Source of the DNA: Pedobacter sp. AJM
GTDB lineage: Bacteria; Bacteroidota; Bacteroidia; Sphingobacteriales; Sphingobacteriaceae
Length of the DNA: 64,000 nt
Direction of reading: 5' to 3'
Assembly: GCF_002197755.1 (NCBI RefSeq)
Contig: NZ_NHOT01000006.1
Coordinates: 124,001-188,000, forward strand
Part shown: piece by piece, positions 27,073-34,486 of the stretch
Numbering within the stretch: the stretch's first letter is position 1
Layout of the letters: each line of letters opens with the position of its first letter
Program-made: the position numbers and the translations under genes
Notes under the pieces: model-generated
Database searches by the model: none
What the model was told of the DNA's origin: nothing
Seen by the model: the letters and a program-made list of their open reading frames with translations, nothing else

Positions 27073-28707
27073 TTAATCTTCTGCTAAAAACGGATAACGA
27101 TAATCCGTTGGAGATTCAAAAACTTCCTTAATGGTACGTGGCGAAACCCAGCGCAACAAGTTAATCATTGAACCGGCTTTATCGTTTGTACCAGAACCTC
27201 TGGCACCGCCAAAGGGTTGCTGACCAACAACGGCTCCTGTACATTTATCGTTAATGTAAAAGTTACCAGCCGAATTGCGTAAAGCATGTGATGCTTTATC
27301 AATGGCATAACGGTCCTGAGCAATTAAAGCACCTGTTAAGGCATATGGCGAAGTTGTATCTATCACCTCTAAAATAGCATCAAAATCCTGGTCGGCATAC
27401 ACATAAACCGTTAATACCGGACCAAACAGCTCTTCGCACATGGTGGTATATTTAGGGTCATTAACAACCAGTACAGTTGGTTCTACAAAGTATCCTTTTG
27501 ATTTATCGTAATTCCCTCCGGCAATGATTTCTACACCTTCATCCTGTTTGGCCTGATCAATGTATTTCGCTAACTTATTAAAAGAACGCTCATCAATTAC
27601 CGCATTGATAAAGTTGCTGAAATCTTCTGTTCCGCCCATTTTGAATGTGGCTAAATCGCGAAGCATTAATTCCTTAATTTCAGGCCAGATGCTTGCTGCA
27701 ATATAAACTCTTGATGCAGCAGAACATTTTTGTCCCTGGTATTCAAAAGCACCACGCACAATGGCAGTACTGGCAATATCGGTTTGTGCTGAAGGGTGAA
27801 CAAGAATAAAATCTTTACCGCCTGTTTCGCCTACAATGCGTGGGTATGACCTGTACTTATGGATGTTTGTGCCAATGGTTTTCCAGATTTCCTGAAAAAC
27901 TTTAGTAGAACCGGTGAAGTGAATCCCCGCAAAATCTTTGTGATTAAAAATCACCTCACCCGTTTCAGGGCCATCCGCATATACTAAATTCACCACGCCA
28001 TCTGGCAAGCCCGCCTCGCGGAAAATTTCCATTAACAGGTTGGCAGCATATACTTGTGTGTCTGCAGGTTTCCAAACCACCACATTGCCCATCATGGCCG
28101 CAGATGCAGGTAAGTTGGCTGCAATGGCGGTAAAGTTGAATGGGGTGAGGGCGAATACAAAACCTTCTAAAGGGCGTTGTTCTACACGGTTCCAGCTGCC
28201 ACGCGGCGATACAGGAGGTTGTTGTTTATAAATATCAGCCATATAGCTGACGTTAAAACGTAAGAAATCGATCAACTCGCAAGCGGCATCAATTTCTGCC
28301 TGGTAAGCATTTTTGCTCTGCCCAAGCATGGTTGCGGCGTTTAATTTATAACGGTATTTGCCCGCAATTAAATCTGCGGCTTTTAAAAAGATGGCCGCCC
28401 GGTGCTCCCAGGAAAGGTTTTCCCAATCTTCTTTCGCTGCTAAAGCGGCATCAATGGCTTGTGAAATATGCGTACGATCGCCAACGCTGAACTGGGCCAA
28501 AACATGCTGATGATCATGAGGCGCAACAACTTTTCCTTTTTTATCGGTATGAACGGCTTTCCCGCCGATATACATGGGGATATCTTGTTGATGTGCGCGG
28601 GCTTCAGCTAATGCTTCTTTTAAAAGTGCACGTTCTTTACTGCCCGGGGCATAGTTTAATATAGGTTCGTTTACCGGAGTGGGTACGTTAAAAAATCCTT
28701 TAAGCAT
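27073..28707 (-). CDS. pruA: L-glutamate gamma-semialdehyde (1-pyrroline-5-carboxylate) dehydrogenase
   Basis: A 544-residue NAD-dependent aldehyde dehydrogenase that oxidises glutamate semialdehyde to glutamate in proline catabolism. Motifs are FTGSTKVFQEIWKTIG (NAD binding), RIVGETGGKDFILVHPSA (general-base Glu) and EYQGQKCSAASRVYI (catalytic Cys). The open frame extends to 28782, but the ATG at 28707 gives the family start MLKGFFNVPTPVNEP. A -7 box (TATCTTTG on the minus strand, 28730-28737) lies 22 bases upstream, so the longer form would begin before the likely transcript start. Proline dehydrogenase is not adjacent. Confidence 0.93.
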   Translation of the reverse strand: MLKGFFNVPTPVNEPILNYAPGSKERALLKEALAEARAHQQDIPMYIGGKAVHTDKKGKVVAPHDHQHVLAQFSVGDRTHISQAIDAALAAKEDWENLSWEHRAAIFLKAADLIAGKYRYKLNAATMLGQSKNAYQAEIDAACELIDFLRFNVSYMADIYKQQPPVSPRGSWNRVEQRPLEGFVFALTPFNFTAIAANLPASAAMMGNVVVWKPADTQVYAANLLMEIFREAGLPDGVVNLVYADGPETGEVIFNHKDFAGIHFTGSTKVFQEIWKTIGTNIHKYRSYPRIVGETGGKDFILVHPSAQTDIASTAIVRGAFEYQGQKCSAASRVYIAASIWPEIKELMLRDLATFKMGGTEDFSNFINAVIDERSFNKLAKYIDQAKQDEGVEIIAGGNYDKSKGYFVEPTVLVVNDPKYTTMCEELFGPVLTVYVYADQDFDAILEVIDTTSPYALTGALIAQDRYAIDKASHALRNSAGNFYINDKCTGAVVGQQPFGGARGSGTNDKAGSMINLLRWVSPRTIKEVFESPTDYRYPFLAED

Positions 28708-28729
28708 AGTGTATTTTTTATGAGTTGGG

Positions 28730-28737
28730 CAAAGATA
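28730..28737 (-). promoter_or_regulatory. -7 promoter element of pruA
   Basis: TATCTTTG on the minus strand is a perfect TAnnTTTG match 22 bases upstream of the chosen ATG. The -33 element is weak. Confidence 0.55.
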
Positions 28738-28941
28738 AGGCTTTTTGAGGGATGCTATTCTATTATTCTGTAAAGAAAACAATGCGCATGCTTAAAGGGG
28801 AAATTCGCTAATTTAAAAGCTGTCTGAAAGTTAGAATTTATCAATTTACAAAGCAGTTGATCTTCGTTCATGAAAATTAGACAGCTCATCAGGTCGTTCT
28901 CATCATCATTAAAAACTTGCATATATGCCCAAAAAGAATCT

Positions 28942-29047
28942 GAAACAATTTATCGGGAAACAAAAAATAGTTTCCTTAAAAAATGTTTCGCCCAGGAGAA
29001 ACATTTTATCGAGAAACAAAAAAAAGTTTCTCGTAATTTTGTTTCTC
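28942..29047. promoter_or_regulatory. Array of GAAAC/GTTTC palindromic operators
   Basis: Three palindromes in a row: GGAAAC-N8-GTTTCC (28956-28975), GTTTC-N8-GAAAC (28985-29002, arms in reverse order) and GAGAAAC-N8-GTTTCTC (29011-29032). They are flanked by single half-sites at 28942 (GAAAC) and 29041 (GTTTCTC). A -7 box TAATTTTG (29034-29041) sits between the last palindrome and the final half-site. The array ends 33 bases before the HTH gene at 29080, which suggests autoregulation by that protein. Confidence 0.7.
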
Positions 29048-29079
29048 GGATGGTATAACCCAGGTTAAAATTTGGTCGT

Positions 29080-29538
29080 ATGAAAAAATTGAGAGATCAG
29101 ATCGGCTTAAGCCAAACAGAGATGGCTAAGCTTATCGGGAGTAATAAAACTTCCGGTAGTTTACATGAAAAAGGCTTACGTGAACTTAATCCTAAGGCGT
29201 TGACTGTGTTAAGTACCATCGAACTTTTGATGAGTAACACTGACGAAACCCACGCAACTGAAAGCATTAGCTTCAATGAGCAGAAAGCTTTGGTAGCCAT
29301 GCTCAAAAAGCTGACCTACGATCAAAAACGTGCAGAGCAGAAGTATAAAATATTGCAGGAAAAACTTTCCGGAATGGAAGAAACTTATGCCAGCAACCGT
29401 AAGTTATGGCATTTGCTTCAAAGCTTAAAAGCGAATTTAAAAGATAGCGCGGCTAATCCTTATGCAGTGATGGCAGATGGATTGGAGGTTATCACCATTA
29501 AGGATTTGAATTTTGGTTTAAATTTTTCCCTGCCCTAA
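29080..29538 (+). CDS. HTH regulator with coiled coil
   Basis: A 152-residue protein. Residues 1-40 form an XRE/antitoxin-MqsA-like HTH (LRDQIGLSQTEMAKLIGSNK then TSGSLHEKGLRELNPKAL). A coiled coil (about 70-125) follows, probably for dimerisation. It is preceded by the operator array at 28942-29047, which it likely binds. It stands between pruA and the peptide-sensing locus, on its own strand. No target beyond itself can be named. Start: the ATG at 29080 is the first in frame. Confidence 0.75.
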   Translation: MKKLRDQIGLSQTEMAKLIGSNKTSGSLHEKGLRELNPKALTVLSTIELLMSNTDETHATESISFNEQKALVAMLKKLTYDQKRAEQKYKILQEKLSGMEETYASNRKLWHLLQSLKANLKDSAANPYAVMADGLEVITIKDLNFGLNFSLP

Positions 29539-29721
29539 GTTTATAAATTCCTGTTGTGGCAATTGGTGAAGAAGTACTGATGGTGGGGGTAGGTATCAAG
29601 CAGATCTGATCTGGCGATTATACATTCTGATTGGGTATTAACGTATGTTTGATGATGGTATTTCAAATGCGGGTTTGCTGCCTGGCTTCTGAAAGGGTGA
29701 GATTAAGAACGTCATTCTTCC

Positions 29722-30450
29722 CTAGAGGAGTAATTTTTGCTTCATCATATCTAAAAAATCCTTTCTATAGGTTTCACCAATCAATATTTCGGCCGAAACT
29801 CCTTTTAAAATGATCCGGTTTCCATCTATAGAGGTAATCTTATTGAGGGCAACAATAAATGATTTTTGTACCCTGATAAATTGTGTTTTAGGCAGCCTGT
29901 CTTCTACATCTTTCATGGTAAGCAAGGCAAGTGTGCGGATGCCATTATGATGGAAGGCCACATAGTTTTTCATGCCTTCCACAAAATCAATTTCAGCAAT
30001 GTTAATTTTCAGCATTTTGCCTTTGGCCTCTGTTTTAACCATAAAATAATCATCCTGGTGACGATCAATCATGCTGCCGTTGTTGTTTTTGGAGTTGATG
30101 AGATTTTGCGCCTTATTAATGGCCTGTAAAAAACGGGGCAGGGGAATGGGCTTCACTAAATAATCGACCACGTTCAGGTCGAAACCATTGGTGGCAAATT
30201 CTTTATATGCGGTGGTTAATATGACCTGGATATCTTGGTGCTGAATGGATTGAATGAACTCAATGCCAGATATTTCCGGCATATGGATATCTAAAAAAAT
30301 AAGATCAACAGGGTTTCGGCTTAGAAAACTCAATGCATCTATCGGATGGGTAAAGGTTGCCAGGATGTGTATGGCTGAAACCGGTTTCAGGTAATGCTGA
30401 ATCACTTCAATGGCATGTTCTTCGTCATCAACAATAATGCAGTGAATCAT
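29722..30450 (-). CDS. LytTR-family response regulator
   Basis: A 242-residue AgrA/LytR-type regulator. The receiver domain (1-118) has the acidic pocket in CIIVDDEEHAIE, the phospho-acceptor Asp in LIFLDIHMPEISG and the conserved Lys in DYLVKPIPL. The LytTR DNA-binding domain spans about 138-240 (KINIAEIDFVEGMKNYVAFH; FIRVQKSFIVALNKI). It overlaps the upstream kinase gene by 4 bases (ATGA), so the two are coupled. LytTR proteins typically bind direct repeats upstream of bacteriocin and quorum-controlled genes. The boxes listed at 34432, 36157, 40306 and 42186 are candidate targets. Confidence 0.92.
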   Translation of the reverse strand: MIHCIIVDDEEHAIEVIQHYLKPVSAIHILATFTHPIDALSFLSRNPVDLIFLDIHMPEISGIEFIQSIQHQDIQVILTTAYKEFATNGFDLNVVDYLVKPIPLPRFLQAINKAQNLINSKNNNGSMIDRHQDDYFMVKTEAKGKMLKINIAEIDFVEGMKNYVAFHHNGIRTLALLTMKDVEDRLPKTQFIRVQKSFIVALNKITSIDGNRIILKGVSAEILIGETYRKDFLDMMKQKLLL

Positions 30451-31583
30451 GGGGTATATGGTTTTGGTTTGATGGTGTGTAAAGTAAATTGTTCTGCTAG
30501 TGTGATCTGAGTGGATTGCTTCACCTCGCTAGCTGATGTGCTGGAAGGGATACTCAAATCCAGAAGGTAATCCTGTTCGCTTTCTGTGATGTTTAATATA
30601 AACCTCTCCTGGTAATGATGGGCCAGTCTTTTTTTGATATTATCTAAGCCTATTCCGCTCGAAAGTTCCTTTGGCCCTTTTTTCTTCAGGTTGAAGGTAT
30701 TCAAATAAACGTATCCATCCGCTTCATTGATGGTTAAGAAAATTTTAACCGGATAATTTTGATCGGTGCAATTGCCATGCTTTAAAATATTTTCTACCAC
30801 GGTAATTAATATCAGGGGGATCAGCCTAACGTTATGGGTATTTCCCTCAATTTTAAAATCTATTTGTAGCTTATGGTTGAAACGGAGCTGATTAATTTTT
30901 ATTACATTTTTAATGTGTTCGATTTCTTGATCGATTAAGGTCATCCGGTCATCACTATCAATTGCCAATGAGTAACGCATAATTTCACTTAAGGTCATAA
31001 TGCCATTGGCAAGTTCTTCTGAGTGGGGTAAAGACTTGGCAAAAAAGAAGTTTAACGTATTGTTGAGGAAACGGGGATTAATTTGCGCACGTAGGAAAGC
31101 GTATTCAGTATCAAGTTTTTCTTTTTCGATTATTCTGAGTTCTTTTTCACGATTAATAGATTGTCGGAAATAGTATATGCTAAATGATAAAAGTGCATAT
31201 TTAACAAACATATATAAATTCAGTGTGATAAAATCGAAAAACTTAAAAAGTCGAGGTGCAGGGCCATCTAGCCAAACTAAAGGTCTAATGTAATATGCCG
31301 TAATATACCAAAAAATAGCATAGGACAAGTAAGCCAAGATTAAACTGATAGTTAAATGGTGTGCTTTTAATGGATAACTGTAAAAGGAATAAATACACCA
31401 ACATAAATAAAATGCATAAATATCTGGCAAATAAGTGAAAAAGAAATAGAATATGCCTGTTGAATAAATTTTAGGTGAAGAAAAAAAACCAGCTAAAATG
31501 CTAAGGATAATATAAGCCAGCCAACAACCTATATGATAGAATATTCGTCTATGCTTTTTGAGAGAATTAAATATATCAATCAT
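30447..31583 (-). CDS. LytS-type sensor kinase lacking the acceptor histidine
   Basis: A 378-residue protein with 4 or so membrane helices in the first 155 residues, a short coiled coil (EKELRIIEKEKLDTEYAF) and a His_kinase (PF06580) plus HATPase region. The family motif INPHFLNN reads INPRFLNN here: the phospho-acceptor His is Arg (CGT at the His codon). The ATP-binding side is normal, with N-box VVENILKHG and G-box GIGLDNIKKRL. It sits 2 bases downstream of a paralogous kinase with the opposite defect. It probably works only as part of a heterodimer. Confidence 0.88.
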   Translation of the reverse strand: MIDIFNSLKKHRRIFYHIGCWLAYIILSILAGFFSSPKIYSTGIFYFFFTYLPDIYAFYLCWCIYSFYSYPLKAHHLTISLILAYLSYAIFWYITAYYIRPLVWLDGPAPRLFKFFDFITLNLYMFVKYALLSFSIYYFRQSINREKELRIIEKEKLDTEYAFLRAQINPRFLNNTLNFFFAKSLPHSEELANGIMTLSEIMRYSLAIDSDDRMTLIDQEIEHIKNVIKINQLRFNHKLQIDFKIEGNTHNVRLIPLILITVVENILKHGNCTDQNYPVKIFLTINEADGYVYLNTFNLKKKGPKELSSGIGLDNIKKRLAHHYQERFILNITESEQDYLLDLSIPSSTSASEVKQSTQITLAEQFTLHTIKPKPYTP

Positions 31584-31585
31584 TT

Positions 31586-32638
31586 TTAATTAATTGGATG
31601 AATAGAAATGTTTAAACTCAGTTCATAAAACTCAATTTGATCATTTATGTTGAAACTGAAATTTTCTCCATAATAACTTTTAAGGCGTTTTTGTAAATTT
31701 TCGAGACTATTTCCATTTGACTGTTCGCTTAGTTCTCTCTTTTTCTTGTTAAAAGTCTCTATTTTGATGTTATTATCTTTATCTAGTTTGATATTAATTC
31801 GTGCTCTTTCATCCTGATTATTACATTCTCCATGTTTTAAAATATTTTCCAAAAGTATAACCAATGTTAGAGGAACAATTAAAATATGTTGTATATCCCC
31901 TTCAATTCGTAAATCTAAATGCAAGCTATTATTTGCTTGTAATTGATTGATGCTAATAATATTTCTTATATGATCTATCTCATCAGTTAAAGGCATTAAC
32001 TGATTGTTTTGATTCGCCTGTAATGAATAGCGCATGATCTCAGACAAAGTCATTATCCCATTTGATAACTTCGATGATAATGGCAATGATTTGGCATAAA
32101 AAAAATTTAATGTGTTATTTAAAAAATGTGGATTTATTTGAGCTCTTAAATAGGCATAATCAATTTCTAACTTTTCATTTTGTAACACCCTTAGTTGTTT
32201 TTCATGCTTGAGCGTTTTTTTAAAGTATTGAAAACCAAAAGCTATTAAGCTCCATTGTACAAAAATATAGAGTATAGATGCGACAAATGGAATGAATTCA
32301 AACTCTGATGTAATGGTATAAATAGTATTTAATTTGGGAGCAATCCAGTAATCGATGAGATACCAAAGTATAGTAAAAAAGATAAATGTTGTAAGTAAAG
32401 ATAAACTTAACCTAATTAAGTTTATTGGCTGTAAATATTTTGAGTAAGAGTACCAGCTTGCATAAAATGCAAACAGAGTAGGTAGATTTATCAGAAATAT
32501 ATCTAAAATTAAATTCGTTTTGAGATTAGATATATACTCAGGATCCCTTGAAAATTTCAGAATTATACCAAATATCACATAAGTTAGCCAAAAGCTAATA
32601 TGATATAGTAATGCTGTATTTTTTTTTCTTAGATGCAA
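31586..32638 (-). CDS. LytS-type sensor kinase with degenerate G-box
   Basis: A 350-residue paralogue of the neighbouring kinase (long shared stretches such as NGIMTLSEIMRYSL). It has about 4 membrane helices within residues 8-155. The acceptor motif is intact (AQINPHFLNNTLNFFYAKSL) and the N-box is present (LLENILKHGE), but the G-box reads GNSLENLQKRL instead of GIGLxN, losing the second Gly. ATP binding may be weak. No ATG lies near the start; TTG at 32638 follows the S41 stop directly (TAAATTTG). Cognate signal is probably the peptide encoded in the same operon. Confidence 0.87.
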   Translation of the reverse strand: MHLRKKNTALLYHISFWLTYVIFGIILKFSRDPEYISNLKTNLILDIFLINLPTLFAFYASWYSYSKYLQPINLIRLSLSLLTTFIFFTILWYLIDYWIAPKLNTIYTITSEFEFIPFVASILYIFVQWSLIAFGFQYFKKTLKHEKQLRVLQNEKLEIDYAYLRAQINPHFLNNTLNFFYAKSLPLSSKLSNGIMTLSEIMRYSLQANQNNQLMPLTDEIDHIRNIISINQLQANNSLHLDLRIEGDIQHILIVPLTLVILLENILKHGECNNQDERARINIKLDKDNNIKIETFNKKKRELSEQSNGNSLENLQKRLKSYYGENFSFNINDQIEFYELSLNISIHPIN

Positions 32639-32640
32639 AT

Positions 32641-34038
32641 TTATAGTTTATAATCTTTAACATACTTAATCCAATCTTTAACTTCAGAAGGTATTTCTAT
32701 ATCTGGTTTGATACCTACATTAGCTTTCTCTGTATTTGCTCTGAGTAATCTAGTGGGTGGATAAATCAATGTGAAAAATTTGCAAGGCATCTGTGTTTCT
32801 ACACGTTCAACATAATTAATAGAACCTGCACTATTTGTACCATAAAGTTTAACTTTACTACTCTGTCTGGCTTGTAATGCAAATAATTCTGTACTACTGC
32901 TAGATTCTTTATTCATTAAGATAGAGACTCTGGATGGTTTTTTAAATATGTTTGTATATCTAATTGTATCGACTGGATACAATAGATACATCTCCCCAAG
33001 ATGTGCTTTTAATTTAATCAAGTTTTGCTTAAAAGAATCTTGAACATCTTGTGGCAAATCAGTAGATGTATCTTCAAAACCATCTTTGATATTATCATCT
33101 GTAGCCAGGACCTGTGCGCTTTCAGTTAGAATTGGGTTGGTATATATATATGGTAAAATCTTTTTAAAGGCACCAACAGCTCCTCCATGGTTATTTCGTA
33201 AATCAATGATTAAATGATCTGTATTGAGCAATACTGAATCAATTTTTAGCATTAAGCTATCTGTTTCTTGCCTTAATGAAATATCAAAGCTTGGGATAGT
33301 TAAGAGGCCTGTTTTATTATCAAGTTTTTTAAATTTAGGATTATTTATTCCAACTTGAGCGTTATGCTCAGGTGAACCATTTTTGTAGAACTTTCCTAAT
33401 TCTTTTAAATCAATTGTGTCTTTTAGAAGGATCATTTTAGCTGGATAATTTGAATGATCTCTTGCAAGAAAATACATGAAATTATAAGTTTTGTTTATCT
33501 TTTTTATTTTAAACTTAATTTGTTGTGGAATCCAAAATATACCATCAGCCTTGATTGTAAAACCTATAAACTCATCATGGATTAAACTATCACGGACAAT
33601 ACCTAATTTGAAAATATTTGATTCATGATTCCAAATACCTTCAATGCTGTCTAAAGAATATTTATTAGCGTTTAAATATGATTTTAGATTATCTTTTGAC
33701 CACTTTGTTCTCTCTTCTTTAGCGAAAAAATTAAGAATGGAATCTTTTGGTTGATTTGCATTAAATACGATTGACATATGTCTGTCTTTAAAAAAGTTGA
33801 GCCATTCTTTGCAAAGAGAAATACACTTATCCCTGTTTGTTATTTTTGCTACTTGCTGAAGACTATCGGTAAAGCGATCGAATTGTTTTTGATTATTTTT
33901 TAAAACCATATCGTTATACCCAGCATAATTCTTTTTAATACGTTTCACCATAAAATTGAAATTATCTGAACAATTGCAGTTTTGGGCTTGAGAGGGATCT
34001 GTAAAAAGAAGAAAAAGAAGAAAATAAATATATTTCAT
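32641..34038 (-). CDS. S41 family peptidase (paralogue 1)
   Basis: A 465-residue secreted protein (signal MKYIYFLLFLLFTDPSQA, then NCNCSDNF). The C-terminal half (about 235-455) is the S41 tail-specific protease domain: LIIDLRNNHGGAVGAFKKIL, catalytic-Ser loop MNKESSSSTELFALQARQ, then VKLYGTNSAG. No PDZ domain is obvious. The first 120 residues contain four Cys, probably disulfide bonded (NCNC; CISLC). It is a close relative of the S41 gene at 34487. Position between a GG peptide gene and two sensor kinases suggests that it processes or degrades the peptide signal in the periplasm. Confidence 0.9.
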   Translation of the reverse strand: MKYIYFLLFLLFTDPSQAQNCNCSDNFNFMVKRIKKNYAGYNDMVLKNNQKQFDRFTDSLQQVAKITNRDKCISLCKEWLNFFKDRHMSIVFNANQPKDSILNFFAKEERTKWSKDNLKSYLNANKYSLDSIEGIWNHESNIFKLGIVRDSLIHDEFIGFTIKADGIFWIPQQIKFKIKKINKTYNFMYFLARDHSNYPAKMILLKDTIDLKELGKFYKNGSPEHNAQVGINNPKFKKLDNKTGLLTIPSFDISLRQETDSLMLKIDSVLLNTDHLIIDLRNNHGGAVGAFKKILPYIYTNPILTESAQVLATDDNIKDGFEDTSTDLPQDVQDSFKQNLIKLKAHLGEMYLLYPVDTIRYTNIFKKPSRVSILMNKESSSSTELFALQARQSSKVKLYGTNSAGSINYVERVETQMPCKFFTLIYPPTRLLRANTEKANVGIKPDIEIPSEVKDWIKYVKDYKL

Positions 34039-34160
34039 AAAATAATTTAATAGGGACTTAGTTCTTGATAATCATTATTAGAGCTGTTATGGCGTGCTTA
34101 AATTAGCATTTAATTATTAAGATGTTACAATACTTGATTGTTTTAAGATTGGTTTTTTTA

Positions 34161-34361
34161 TTAAATCGATTGAGTTTTTAAATCATTACATAATTTTGAA
34201 GATGGACTTCCTCCATCGCCCTCATTTAATTGAATTAAGTTTAGCCCACCTCTTGTTAGATTTCCTCCATTAATCAGTTTCATTTGCTCTGGTGTCAAAT
34301 TATTAAGGCTATTCTTTTTAAAAATGAAAATAGTTCTTTTTTCTAATTTAGTTGTTTTCAT
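34161..34361 (-). CDS. GG-leader peptide precursor, candidate signal peptide
   Basis: The frame is open from 34490, but the ATG at 34361 gives a classic precursor of 66 residues: MKTTKLEKRT..., then SLNNLTPEQMKLINGG (Gly-Gly at 32-33) and a 33-residue core starting NLTRGGLNLIQLNEGDGG and ending LKTQSI. The leader resembles Bacteroidota lanthipeptide-type and GG-motif leaders, but only one Cys is present and no LanB/LanC or radical-SAM gene is nearby. It is placed between two S41 peptidase genes and upstream of two kinases and a LytTR regulator. Its own promoter region carries the shared 15-bp box (34432-34446) and a TACTTTG -7 element (34397-34403). Likely the pheromone of the circuit. Confidence 0.75.
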   Translation of the reverse strand: MKTTKLEKRTIFIFKKNSLNNLTPEQMKLINGGNLTRGGLNLIQLNEGDGGSPSSKLCNDLKTQSI

Positions 34362-34396
34362 AGGACTTAGATTTAAGTGTTTTAAATGTATGCATG

Positions 34397-34446
34397 CAAA
34401 GTATAGCTTATTATGAGATGGATCAAAAAAACTACACCAAACAGCC
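34397..34446 (-). promoter_or_regulatory. Box plus -7 element of the GG peptide gene
   Basis: The minus strand reads GGCTGTTTGGTGTAG (34446-34432). After a 28-base gap comes TACTTTG (34403-34397). The same box/-7 spacing (27-30 bases) appears in front of three plus-strand units. The box lies inside the end of no gene: the upstream S41 stop is at 34487. Confidence 0.6.
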
Positions 34447-34486
34447 TTTTGGGAATATGAAACGGATGGATTAGATATGTAAACGA

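Noticed and set aside
28942..29047. CRISPR-like spacing of repeats
   Set aside because: Repeat units are only 5-7 bases in alternating orientation, spacers are too short and no cas genes are near.
28870..29058. 62-residue ORF over the GAAAC repeats
   Set aside because: The reading frame runs through the operator array and encodes low-complexity Lys/Phe residues; the DNA repeats explain it better.
29631..29813. 60-residue plus-strand ORF after the HTH gene
   Set aside because: Runs into the antisense of the LytTR gene; no recognisable sequence.
34161..34361. Lanthipeptide precursor
   Set aside because: The leader is similar, but the core has one Cys and no LanB, LanC or LanM gene lies in the window.
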